The notes beneath the pieces were generated by a model. That model ran no database searches. It was not told the DNA's origin and saw only the letters and a list, made by a program, of their open reading frames with translations. Below are positions 1 through 9,479 of a DNA stretch of 64,000 nucleotides, one piece after another. A program made the position numbers and the translations under genes. The stretch spans positions 62,001-126,000 of the forward strand of contig JAFKAC010000043.1 of assembly GCA_025766275.1 (NCBI GenBank), in the 5' to 3' direction. Origin of the DNA: Lactarius indigo. Its lineage: Eukaryota; Basidiomycota; Agaricomycetes; Russulales; Russulaceae. Each line of letters starts with the position of its first letter. Position 1 is the first letter of the stretch.

Positions 1-2
1 AA

Positions 3-3000
3 ATATGGAATATTGATAACACTGAAAACAAATCGGGGCGTATTACCCATTATACAGACGTTGATGTCCAAACTAAAGGAATTCACAAGGAAATACGCTT
101 CCTTATCACCGACATCGGCAACGAAGACATCGTACTAGGATACCCCTGGCTCGCTATTTACGATCCACACATCAAATGGTCACAAGCCGCCATCCACGAG
201 GATATGCTTCCCATCGTCATTCGCTCAACCAATCCTTATCTCAAAACGACAACAATTGCGGCGGCCACCTCTCAAAACGACGACTATGAAGTTGTGCATT
301 CTTGTGTTATCACAGACGAACAACGACAACAATTTGAAGAAGGGTGTCGAATTAGAGCCACCGCCACTGACCTCGCCATTGCAGCTCAGCAATATGTTAC
401 GAAAGCTGAGTTACCCCCTGAATACCGCGAATTTGAACGTCTCTTTAGTGAAGAGGCATCGGACAGGTTTCCGCCTAGCAGGCCTTGGGATCATGCCATC
501 GAGTTCAAACCAGGGACAGCTGACGCCATCGATTGTAAAATATACCCCATGACTCAGGACGAGGACAAGAAACTGCGCGAATGGATCGATGAACAACTGA
601 AAAAGGGATACATACGACCCTCTAAATCTCCATACGCCTCATCCTTCTTTTTCATTAAAAAGAAGGATGGTAAGTTGCGGCCCGTTCAGGACTACCGAAA
701 AATCAACGCTGTCACCATCCGCAATCAGTACCCACTCCCTCTCATCTCTGACCTTATCACCGACCTCAGTAACGCCCATATCTATACCAAGCTCGACGTA
801 AGATGGGGATACAACAACATACGCATCAAGGAGGGAGACGAGGAAAAGGCGGCGTTTAAAACGCGATACGGACTATTCGAACCAACGGTGATGTTTTTCG
901 GCCTAACCAATTCCCCGGCAACGTTCCAGACTATGATGAATTTCATCTTCAGGGACATCATCGCAAAACACGAGAAACGCGGCACAGTTATTCGGGTCTA
1001 CATGGACGACATCGGCATCGCCACAGGTCTTGCTCACTCCTTATCAGATCACATCGAGGCAGTAAAAGACGTTCTCCGCGTATCCGCGGAACATGACCTG
1101 TATTACAAGCTCGAGAAATGCCTCTTCCACTCCCCGCGTATGGATTACCTGGGGGTAATCCTTGAAAAGGGGGTGACACGCATGGACCCTGTCAAAATTT
1201 CGGGCATTAAAGATTGGCCCACGCCAACCAAGGTTAAGGACGTCCGCTCTTTTCTCGGTTTTTGCAATTTTTACCGCCCTTTCATACGAGGTTTCGCGAC
1301 CAAAGCACGCCCACTCAACAAACTCACCCGCAAGGACACCGAATGGCACTGGGGAACCGAAGAGGAAAAGGCATTCCAAGACCTCAAAACCCTCGTCACC
1401 AGCGAACCTGTTCTCGCGCACCCTGATCTCACACAACAATTCGAACTAGAAGTTGACGCATCTGGATTCGCCACTGGAGCCGTTCTCCTCCAGCGCAAAG
1501 CAGATGGCAAGCGACATCCTATTGGTTACTATTCGTCCACCCTCAACGAAGCCGAACGTAACTACGACATATACGACCTCGAACTCCTGGCAATCGTCAA
1601 AGCCTTTCGTCATTGGAGACCCCTTTTAGCAGGGTCCCCTCACAAAATCAAAGTATTTTCGGACCACCTCAATTTACAATACTGGAAATCACCACAAAAG
1701 ATTAGTAGGCGTGTAGCCAGGGAAGTACTCGAACTTTCGGAATACGATTTCGAAATTCACCACATAAAAGGGACTTCTAACGGCCGCGCCGATGCACTAT
1801 CACGAAGACCAGATTATGACCAAGGAGAAAATGACAACGAAGGAGTAACGGTATTACCAGAAAGTGTCTTCGCACGCGCTACCACACTAGAACAACCGCG
1901 ACATCCACACTGGAGACCAGAGATCCTACCGGTGGAAATGACGCCGGAACACCCCATCTACGAACAAGATACAGCTAAGTTGAAACCGTGGGTTGACGCT
2001 CACAAGCTAAAAGACATCGAAGGGACATGGTATAAAGACGGACGCCGAGTGGTCACCGGCGGTATTCACGACAAACGCACCATTATTGCCGCTCATCATG
2101 ACTCCCCTGTCTATGGCCACCCAGGTATCAAACGCACTCTTCAACTCACTGAACGGCACTACTGGTGGCCGCAAATGAAGAACGATGTCACCGATTATGT
2201 CAAGGGCTGTGCGGAATGTCAACGGCACAAAGTCAATCTCCGACCAATCAGAGCACCCCTACAACCTATCTACCCTAAACCGGAAGCCCTACCATTCGAG
2301 ACTATTGCGGTGGACTTTATTACCAAACTCCCCGTCTCTCGCGGTTACGACTCCATTCTCACGGTAACAGATCATGATTGCACCAAAGCTGCTATTTTCA
2401 TCCCTTGTAATGAAGAAATAACAGCCGAAGGAACGGCTGCCCTGTACGTCTCCCATGTCTTCCCACGATTCGGACTCCCCTCGCGCGTTATCAGTGACCG
2501 AGATCCCCGCTTCGCATCCAAGTTTATGCGAGAGATATGTAAAATCCTCGGCATCAGTCAAAATATCTCAACCGCCTATCATCCCAGAACCGACGGCCAA
2601 TCAGAACGCACAAATCAATGGCTAGAACAATATCTCCGTTTCTGGGTAAATGAGCGGCAAGACGACTGGGTCCGCTATCTACCTATGGCAGAATTCACGC
2701 ATAACAACTGGCCCAACGAAACTACACGAGAGTCCCCCTTCTTCCTCTTATCAGGGTTCAATCCTCGCGCTGATTGGACCGATAGACCTTCCCCTATCCC
2801 ACAAGTGTCGTTGAGGATAGACCAATTCAAACAGGCACGACAGCGTGCCTTTTCATGCATGCTACGGGCGCAAAAGTCATGGGTTAAACACAAAGATACG
2901 CCCAGGTTCAAAGAAGGAGACCTCGTGTGGCTAGAAGGACGTCACTTACGGACCCATCAACCAACCGCGAAATTAGCCGCAAAGCGCCATGGACCGTTTA

Positions 3001-4568
3001 AGGTCATCCAGGTGATGTCCCCTGTCAACTATCGCCTCGAACTTCCCACGCAGTGGAGCATCCATGATGTTTTCCACATAGATCTTCTCACACCTTATCG
3101 CGAGACACCCACGCACGGACCAAACTATCAGCGCCCACCACCTGATTTGGTCGATAACGAAGAAGAATATGAAGTCGAGAAGATTCTAGACTCACGGCGG
3201 TTCGGCAGAAGACGTCGACTTCAGTATCTTGTCAAATGGAAGGGCTATCCTGACTCAGACAATCAATGGATAGATAAGGATGACGTATTTGCCGACGAGG
3301 CCGTTCGGGACTTCAAAAATTCCAATCCCGACAGAGAAACGCATATAAGGACAGCTTCTTGTCGCGATAAGTCTCTATCTCCCATCCATTCTATGTCTTC
3401 TACTCGACGCAATGACCAGCTCGCACTCCTCTCTACCCTCATCAACGACTCCTCCGCCACGCTTGTTGACCCCGACTCCACCAACAACGCCACAACCACT
3501 AGAACTACGGGAGGAAGCCGTCCCTCCGTGCAGCATGAGGACGACGGCCCTATCACTGGTGAAGAATTGCACCAGACACTGCAACGATTCCCTATGCCCG
3601 TACAGGGAACTCTCGACGACGATCCGGCAACAACTCAACCAGCACCTCCGCCGCCAATGTACGCCCTCACAAACCCCAACACCGGTGAGCCCGAAGTCTT
3701 CCTCACGGAAGACGAGCTCTTTCGGCTTCAAGCAGCTGTCCCGCGCAGTGAAGCCACCCAACGCCATGGAGAAGTACGAACAAGAATGGAAGGAGACGGC
3801 GGCGCAGTGGCAGCGGGAGCAACTGCATATCGCCACCTGCCGACGCCGAATGATGAAGGAGCGAAGGGAGTACTGGACGAAGATGAGGATGAAGACGAGC
3901 TTAGAGACCATTACCCCATCAGGCACGCATTCCTTAATCATGAATTCTACGCTGAAGATCCAGCCGCCACTCCCTACCTCGTCGACGCAGCGGGGGGGCC
4001 TCTACACCGAGGACGAGTCGCCGTGGCACAAGCGGCTCGTTATACACCAATGGGGGAACGAGACCCAGCAACCAGGGCCGTCGTCCCTGAGGGGTTCCGG
4101 GTCAATCGAGGACCCAATTACATTCCGTTCCCGATCAAACTCCCCAACGGACCGACGGTACAAGCAACTCACGTACAGGTTATCCGAGGAGGAGACCCCT
4201 TCGTACTCGGATTAGCTCCGGGATCGGGTTTCCTTTACGGTAAACCCCTTTACGCCACTCCCCATCTGCCCAAGAACAACCGCGCATTCATCCCACACGA
4301 GGAGTATTTCATGCTCCGCGATCGACACCCCACCGACTTACTGCTTATGCGTATTGGGGATGTCACCCTCATTCAAGAATTACGCCGATTCCGGCAATTC
4401 GCATTTGCCGAAGACCAATTGGAGAAAAGGATTCGGCAGTTGCAGATGGAGAGGGCAATGGTGGCTGACGACAAAAAGGACAGTCTTTACCGACTCGAGC
4501 GCGCTAACATATTAGCACGGATGGAGGACGAAGCGGAGAAGATGAGGCAGGAATCGGTAGCGGACTAA
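3..4568 (+). CDS. pol: E1 pol polyprotein, 5'-partial, with C-terminal extension
   Basis: One frame is open from base 3 to the TAA at 4566-4568 (1521 codons); the true start is upstream. Numbering from the first in-frame ATG (204): reverse transcriptase spans about 95-290 with catalytic YMDD at 266-269 (nt 999-1010); RNase H starts near D418 in ELEVDASG; the integrase HHCC zinc finger runs about 630-675 (CAECQRHK at its end); the integrase core begins with D704 in VDFITKLP, then SDRDPRF and DGQSERTNQ; the chromodomain is about 987-1038 (EEYEVEKILDSR, LVKWKGYP). About 390 further residues follow (1064-1454), beginning MSSTRRNDQ and ending in a charged, coiled-coil-like stretch. RT-RNase H copies RNA to DNA, integrase inserts it, and chromodomains of this class can steer integration to chromatin. 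The function of the extension is unknown. Confidence 0.93.
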   Translation: MWNIDNTENKSGRITHYTDVDVQTKGIHKEIRFLITDIGNEDIVLGYPWLAIYDPHIKWSQAAIHEDMLPIVIRSTNPYLKTTTIAAATSQNDDYEVVHSCVITDEQRQQFEEGCRIRATATDLAIAAQQYVTKAELPPEYREFERLFSEEASDRFPPSRPWDHAIEFKPGTADAIDCKIYPMTQDEDKKLREWIDEQLKKGYIRPSKSPYASSFFFIKKKDGKLRPVQDYRKINAVTIRNQYPLPLISDLITDLSNAHIYTKLDVRWGYNNIRIKEGDEEKAAFKTRYGLFEPTVMFFGLTNSPATFQTMMNFIFRDIIAKHEKRGTVIRVYMDDIGIATGLAHSLSDHIEAVKDVLRVSAEHDLYYKLEKCLFHSPRMDYLGVILEKGVTRMDPVKISGIKDWPTPTKVKDVRSFLGFCNFYRPFIRGFATKARPLNKLTRKDTEWHWGTEEEKAFQDLKTLVTSEPVLAHPDLTQQFELEVDASGFATGAVLLQRKADGKRHPIGYYSSTLNEAERNYDIYDLELLAIVKAFRHWRPLLAGSPHKIKVFSDHLNLQYWKSPQKISRRVAREVLELSEYDFEIHHIKGTSNGRADALSRRPDYDQGENDNEGVTVLPESVFARATTLEQPRHPHWRPEILPVEMTPEHPIYEQDTAKLKPWVDAHKLKDIEGTWYKDGRRVVTGGIHDKRTIIAAHHDSPVYGHPGIKRTLQLTERHYWWPQMKNDVTDYVKGCAECQRHKVNLRPIRAPLQPIYPKPEALPFETIAVDFITKLPVSRGYDSILTVTDHDCTKAAIFIPCNEEITAEGTAALYVSHVFPRFGLPSRVISDRDPRFASKFMREICKILGISQNISTAYHPRTDGQSERTNQWLEQYLRFWVNERQDDWVRYLPMAEFTHNNWPNETTRESPFFLLSGFNPRADWTDRPSPIPQVSLRIDQFKQARQRAFSCMLRAQKSWVKHKDTPRFKEGDLVWLEGRHLRTHQPTAKLAAKRHGPFKVIQVMSPVNYRLELPTQWSIHDVFHIDLLTPYRETPTHGPNYQRPPPDLVDNEEEYEVEKILDSRRFGRRRRLQYLVKWKGYPDSDNQWIDKDDVFADEAVRDFKNSNPDRETHIRTASCRDKSLSPIHSMSSTRRNDQLALLSTLINDSSATLVDPDSTNNATTTRTTGGSRPSVQHEDDGPITGEELHQTLQRFPMPVQGTLDDDPATTQPAPPPPMYALTNPNTGEPEVFLTEDELFRLQAAVPRSEATQRHGEVRTRMEGDGGAVAAGATAYRHLPTPNDEGAKGVLDEDEDEDELRDHYPIRHAFLNHEFYAEDPAATPYLVDAAGGPLHRGRVAVAQAARYTPMGERDPATRAVVPEGFRVNRGPNYIPFPIKLPNGPTVQATHVQVIRGGDPFVLGLAPGSGFLYGKPLYATPHLPKNNRAFIPHEEYFMLRDRHPTDLLLMRIGDVTLIQELRRFRQFAFAEDQLEKRIRQLQMERAMVADDKKDSLYRLERANILARMEDEAEKMRQESVAD
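1164..1176 (+). other. Second polypurine tract inside E1 pol (candidate central PPT)
   Basis: GAAAAGGGGGTGA here is identical over 13 nt to the 3' polypurine tract at 4589-4601. It encodes part of LEKGVTRMDP in the reverse transcriptase. The same position in E2 (54658-54670, minus) is identical and in E3 (47296-47308) is GAAAGGGGGGTGA. A role as an internal plus-strand priming site is inference. Confidence 0.5.
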
Positions 4569-4588
4569 GTGAGGTGGGCCTCACTCCT

Positions 4589-4601
4589 GAAAAGGGGGTG
4601 A
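4589..4601 (+). other. E1 3' polypurine tract
   Basis: GAAAAGGGGGTGA abuts the 3' LTR, which starts TGTTAC at 4602. This is the expected site of plus-strand DNA priming. The E2 counterpart is the complement at 51236-51247. Confidence 0.85.
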
Positions 4602-5109
4602 TGTTACGGTACGGACTTGACGACTCGTTGTATATGACTCATGACCGGTTATGACTACGGTCCGACAGCAGTATTAGTCATGGACTCTTACATCGTATCA
4701 GTCAGCATAGTAGCTCACACGTGATTGTGACTCATGTATGACTCATTCCTAGGATAGCTGTACTAGGGTTCGAGCTAGTTACGCTATTGGTTAAGCTATC
4801 ATTCCAGCGGCGCTTTAAAGCCCGCGCGTATCTGTATAAGTAGTCGACTCAGAAGACCAAGAGTCCCCATCTTGGTCTTCTTCAATCCACCATTTGACTC
4901 GTCTCTTGTCTGCCTTAGTCTCGGACTAAGTGTGCTTCCACTTCTATCCACCAAGGGATAGCACTTCTTCACTTTCGCTGCAGTGTGTGCCGAGGTGCCC
5001 CTGTTCAGCTCGCGTTGGGTTGACACGTGATCCCCATTCGCCCAACTTTTGCTAAGTCGATTACGCCTTCTTCCAGTCCAAGTCGGACTAACGCCGGTGG
5101 AGCGTAACA
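4602..5109 (+). repeat. E1 3' LTR (508 bp)
   Basis: Begins TGTTACGG and ends GCGTAACA, exactly 508 bp like both E2 LTRs. TATAAG at 4835 lies 34 nt upstream of ATCTTGGTCTT (4869-4879), the predicted transcript 5' end and self-primer. An imperfect copy of the complement (AGACCAAGAG, about 4853-4862) precedes it, so the region can form a hairpin. A minus-strand reading frame entering from DUF6535 copy A runs through the LTR to about 4799. Confidence 0.92.
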
Positions 5110-6446
5110 CAAGGGCTTTCGCACAGATGATGGCCCAGTGGTTTTTGACAGGCCTGGGAAGCAAATCGGATGAGAAAGTGCGTCCAAAGAATCCTATCAA
5201 CGCATCAGAAAGTTTGTGTTTGGCCTCATTGGTGAGACTGGGCAGAGGATCTTTGACTACCTTGGAGCTGCGGATGCCGGGTAAGCCGGAAAAGAAGCGC
5301 TCCAGTTCGTGATCTTCGTCCAAACTGTGGAACATCCACATCAAGGCGCGAGTATCGATGTCTGGTTGGGACTCCAGAGCAGTTTCCTCAGCAGTCTTAT
5401 GCATACCCTGCAAGAGCACTCTGTGGTAACGGCCCCAGGATCTCCTAAAGACTGGACGACGATGGTCAACTGAAAAAATGAACCACCCGCGAACCTGAGA
5501 GATGACACATCGTATCCCAAAAACAATGACCCAGACGGAGGACGAAAGCGATGTATAGTATGGGCTGTCGTGACGAATGATTGGCATCAATGTGATGCAA
5601 CCATACAGGACCGTGCAAACGCCGACCCACACCAACACCAACTTGAAAGTCGTGATATAAACGTTGCATAAGAAAACAACCAGGCCGGCGAAGAACAGGA
5701 ACAGGGAAATGTGGAGAAGCGCAGGTAATGTTTCGACCACCCATGGGAGGAGAAACTTGTTGACACCTTCGGCAAAGAACGCACGAATTCGTGCACGCTT
5801 GTGTGGGCTGTAACGTGTCTGAGTGACCTTGAGATATCTTCATGCCCATTGCTGCAGCAACGTTGCGAGCAGGGCACAGGTAAGACTGATCACCAGGCTC
5901 ATGAACCAAAGCGAGTTCACCCAAATTGCGTAGTTTGGTGGAGAGAATGGGGGTGGAGAGGCAGGGAGGGAACTTGAAATGTTAAATCCACTTGGATTGG
6001 CGATAGTCTGATAGATATTCGCGAGGTAGAAGTTAGAAGTATCTTGTGGGTTCGGTCGGATGTCCTGAATGGATACTGAGATAAACGACGCAACTGCAGC
6101 GGAGAATAAACCAGTCTATGACCATTGAGTATATTGAGTTAGAGTGAAACATAAGATAGAGACGCACGAATATGAGGATCCCGTCGGCATCCGCTTTCCA
6201 GTTCTCGGCCATCTTCTTGTCCTCTTCCGTCGCCATTTCCATATACATCGAAAAAATAGGCCCGGAGCCATCGACGAAATTAGATGCGGCGTGTGATGCT
6301 TGATTTTGTCTCAATTGAGGGTACTGGTCACCTGTGTTGACGCCGGGCTAGATGAGAACGGGGAGGATAGAGTCAGGTAGGAAATCAGTACCTTCATTAA
6401 ATCCTGCGCCAGGTACATTATTAGCCTCATGAGGAGCTCGGGACAT
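5110..6446 (-). pseudogene. DUF6535 copy A (subfamily 2), cut by E1 LTR and a premature TGA
   Basis: Exon 1 is 6446-6392 (MSRAPHEANNVPG), intron 6391-6332, exon 2 is 6331-6168 (ending DADGILIF), intron 6167-6116, and exon 3 starts at 6115 (TGLFSAAVAS). Three further hydrophobic segments follow, and LERFFSGLPGIRSSKV is present. The gene is broken twice. A TGA at 5842-5840 replaces the CGA (Arg) found in paralogues at QQWARRYL, and the E1 LTR at 5109 removes the C-terminal half. Past the junction the frame continues for about 100 LTR-encoded residues. DUF6535 proteins are N-terminally membrane-anchored and of unknown function. The 5' region matches copies C, E and F. Confidence 0.82.
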
Positions 6447-6929
6447 TGATGACTACGAGGTGAGTCGATTGTAGAGAGCACAAAGAAGTAGGGTAGAACG
6501 TGTTACAGCCAGAGCGTCTTATCGCCGCGACCGTGACGCGACGAGGTTCGACCGAACCGCAAGCGCCGGATGTTCAACAAATTGTCGTTGCGAAATAAGC
6601 TTCATTTCTCATATTGTGTACTTTTGAATCTCTGAACTTCATGGTAACAAAGGGTGTCAACATGCCTGTAAAGACTGGAGGGGGGTTGTCAAATAAAATC
6701 CAGTATCGTGCGTTTTAATTGGACGAAATATCGATTAGCGCAGAACTCGAACCGATTCAGCGATGTAACGCAGGCTGCCTTCCTCTCAATCTGATCCTAC
6801 AGTATCGGACCAATTGAACGCTCCTCGTCTCCATTAACAATTCTGTATACTTGGCTCTAGTCTTCTATTTCCCAGCGGGTCATACCGAGAGGTCCCAAGA
6901 AAGTTCAAGAGTCAGGTGATGGGTTACAT
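6447..6929. repeat. Upstream region of DUF6535 copy A, shared with copy C
   Basis: No gene seen. The segment aligns by eye with 21317-21800 upstream of copy C; for example both contain ATCGATTAGCGC followed by an ACCGATTCA block. It should hold the minus-strand promoter of copy A, but I cannot point to a convincing TATA box. Confidence 0.5.
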
Positions 6930-7620
6930 TGCATGTTTCTCACGTCCGAGTTGACGTCAAGAAGTGACTTGAGAGTGGGAGATCACACCCTCAAAGAAGT
7001 CTTTTTGGGAGCGTTTTGCGACGTCTTTTCTGGAGAAGAGCAGCGGTGCGTCCCTTTCCTCCCTCTCCGCTTCGCCTGCTCACGTGTCTCGCTCTCTGTG
7101 CGAACTGTGCACGCCCTTCCCCTCGTTACCGGAAACCTGCATCGCAGACGATACAACTTGCAGTATTCGACGCGACTGCGACTACCCTGTCCGACTCCGG
7201 CCATCTTGGCCCTCTCCTTAGACTCGACGTGATCGCTCATCGCTGCGCAAGCACTCGCTCTTCATGCTCCTCTGGATACTCCCATGTGGCAGGCTGGATG
7301 ACCTGCCCACCTGCCAGCGAGCACACGCAGATACCACCAGAATTACAGCACGTGTCCGCGACTTGGGTAGGGCGCTCAGCGCTGGACAGCTGGATCACTT
7401 ATGGTGAGTCTTCCCTCCATCCCCACCGAATTTTTTCCTTTCTTTCTTCACTGACGTTACTAAATAAAAGGTAGTCCGTGCTAGCTTGTTCAAGCCAAGC
7501 ATCCACAGGTGTATTCGGTCCGCAGAAGTGAGTGCTGTTGATCTTGGCCTCTTTAGGTGGGCCGCCTGGCTCGAAGTCGTCGCCTTCTCCCAGCACTGTA
7601 ATGGGACAGTCTGACTGACT
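6930..7620 (+). pseudogene. Decayed eIF3m-like (PCI protein) fragment 1
   Basis: Frame-hopping translation recovers a conserved block: AVFDATATTLSDSG near 7160-7200, then a C-terminal-like block ending before AACGGGACAGTCTGA near 7600. In better kept copies elsewhere the same place reads ALDAIATTLSDLAIFDF, matching the helical part of eukaryotic translation initiation factor 3 subunit m. There are frameshifts and no long frame, so it is non-functional. A CT-rich tract near 7050-7100 ending in CAG-like acceptors resembles a remnant intron. It is homologous to 21800-22545. Confidence 0.45.
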
Positions 7621-8054
7621 GCTGAGAGTGAAGTAATTTGAGACCCCTACGGCAGGATGTCCACATTATTCTCAAACGTGCACAGGGGTCTGTCATTCTC
7701 GACGTCGAGGGTAGCAGTATGTACATGTCTACTTGTACTCACCGACTTGTCACTGTAAGTCAAACTACTCTCCTGCAACGACCTTGTTCCCAGTCTTGGA
7801 ATGGCTCCTGGTACCGACTCTGCTCTCAACAAGAGACCTAAGCAACTAGTTTTTTGCAGACGCTCTCCGAGTCGATGCTGAGAAGATAGATATGGCTGCC
7901 TTGGTGTCCGGAGAGGCTTCCGTGTCACTTCTAGGTACGCTGTCGCCCGCAGTGGGTCAAGAACATTGAGATCCTCACATTTCCCACGCTACTCGAGTTT
8001 ACGCACATTTCACCAAGGTAGTTGTACAGCATAATAAAACAGCATGTACAAAAA
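7621..8054. repeat. Conserved spacer 3' of the eIF3m-like fragment
   Basis: No gene. This spacer recurs before most DUF6535 3' ends (about 11960-12515, 17975-18545, 22546-23070, 35291-35814, 38690-39003, 62705-63279). Shared marks are a TAGTCTGAGACTCCT-like start, ACTCGTACTCACTGACC, and a block CTCTCAACAAGAG. Being between convergent transcription units it probably carries terminators of both, but no specific signal is evident. Confidence 0.5.
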
Positions 8055-8710
8055 TTAAGAACATGTATTGAGTATTATCGGCGGTGATATCGAGAGGTCA
8101 ACAGAAATATATGCCCGATCGAAAATGCACACTTGAGCAGCACGTTTAACAATATCATACTGGCCATGTGAAGGTGGAAGACCCGAGGCATCCATAAAAT
8201 TCTCGCGAATCGCCGAAGGGGGGTCGAGAGCGTCGTTCCTTTCTGCAATAAAGCCTTCGGACTGCCCTGCGACAGCGTCCAGATCAGGTACAGAAGATAG
8301 CCGTGGACGAGATGGGCCATGAGAAGCGGGGGCCAGCATCGGCGAAGGAGATTCTGGTGAAGATGTGCAGTCAGACCCAGTCACCGAAGAGTTTAAAGAC
8401 GCCTGTGGGCCTGTAGAGGGCACGTCGTCTAGAACCTGAATGGGTGAAGGTAGCGATGGGGTGTCTAAATTGTCCGAAGAAGTGGTACCCCGCAAGAGTA
8501 ACGTGTAGTGACGGCTCTAGGATCTATGAAAGGCCGGACGACAATTGTGAACCGGAAAATAGAACCATGAACGAACCTGAGAGTAGATGTGTGCTATTCC
8601 AAAACCGATGAGCCGCACCGATGATGAAAGCGATGTATAGCGCGGGCTATCACGACGAACGATAGGCATAAATCTGATGCATCCGTGCAGGGCCGTGGAG
8701 GAGCGATCCC
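8055..8710 (-). pseudogene. DUF6535 remnant R1 (internal deletion)
   Basis: Two non-adjacent pieces of a DUF6535 gene are fused. 8511-8710 encodes the region after the fourth hydrophobic segment (CIRFMPIVRRDSPRYTSLSS, compare CITVMPIIRHDSPYYTSLSS in copy F). 8055-8510 encodes the Ser/Pro-rich tail (PPSAIREN, QYDIV). The family-typical stop after YDIV has become AAA, so the frame runs on to 8055. The intervening middle of the gene, and everything upstream of the fourth segment, are missing. It resembles subfamily 2. Confidence 0.7.
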
Positions 8711-9300
8711 GGTGGACAATGACGCAGGTGAGACGCCAGCTAACCCTTCGAACAATGCGACCTTCCCGCCGCCATGACGTCGTAGCCTCGGATTGCTCTG
8801 GCTCAGTTTGTGCTCTCGCATACTACGCGGTGCCGGAAGCCGGAAATCCATCTTGTTGCCGCCACTTGGTTCCACCTCACCGCTTGCACTCGCCTGCGAA
8901 GGCTTGTGAGTCCGCAGCACCTGCGGACACTCGTCTGATGGGCTGTTCAGCAAACCAAGACGTTTCTTCTCCGCCTTGGCGAAAATTTCCATCGTTTCAA
9001 AGTCGAATGACTGCTGGTCGTGAATAGCGGAGGGTTGGGTTGAAAGAACGTGAGATAGTTGGAGACCTTTGAGCGGCGACTTCGGCATCGCTGTCTTGGG
9101 ATGAACTGCGATATCGTGTTGGGGAGCTGTCATGGCCGCCGTGGACCGACCTTAGAGGAGGACATGGGCGGATCATTGATTGAAGCCATAGAGACAACAG
9201 AACCGGAAACTTGTTTTCACATGAGAAGGGTAGCTTCGAAGATAAACGACTACGCACCGAAGGATACAAATAGAACACCGAGAATGAGAGAAGGCTCGAA
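8711..9300. other. Unassigned segment replacing the 5' half of R1
   Basis: This stretch stands where exons 1-3 of a DUF6535 gene should be and has no relative elsewhere in the window that I can see. A minus-strand frame (9133-8594) reads DQQSFDFETMEIFAKAEKK, which looks protein-like, but there is no family I recognise and no second copy to test it. It may be a captured fragment of another gene. Confidence 0.3.
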
Positions 9301-9479
9301 CGTCGATGATAGTCAAACGTAGGCACCGGGTTGAAGAGTGAGCGAAAAGCGTTGGTTGTTATGGGACTAATAGGGAGTCTCTGCCCTTCTGCTCCATGAG
9401 ATTTAGGGAATCGTGTCCATAAACAATGAACGACATACGCTATTCCTGCTTCAAGTTGAGCATGATAGACTGGCAATCA

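Larger units (their letters stand above)
1..5109 (+). mobile_element. E1: Ty3/gypsy chromovirus, 3' part, intact pol
   Basis: The window opens inside the pol gene of an LTR retrotransposon on the plus strand. Seen here are the end of the protease region, reverse transcriptase, RNase H, integrase, chromodomain, a C-terminal extension, a polypurine tract and a 508-bp 3' LTR (4602-5109). The 5' LTR, gag and the protease active site lie outside the window. Right of the LTR the sequence is DUF6535 coding DNA beginning CAAGG, so the element sits inside a DUF6535 gene; CAAGG is the expected target duplication, but the left flank is not visible. The domain order RT-RNaseH-IN-chromodomain places it in the chromoviruses. 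With no stop or frameshift over 4.5 kb of pol it is the best preserved of the three elements. Confidence 0.93.

Noticed and set aside
3412..4215. 267-codon plus-strand frame overlapping the E1 extension
   Set aside because: A shadow in another phase of the conserved pol extension; residue conservation with E2 follows the pol frame.
6536..6560. tRNA B-box-like GGTTCGACC
   Set aside because: No A-box or cloverleaf can be drawn around it; the copy upstream of gene C does not keep it. The LTR GGTTCGAG match was rejected for the same reason.
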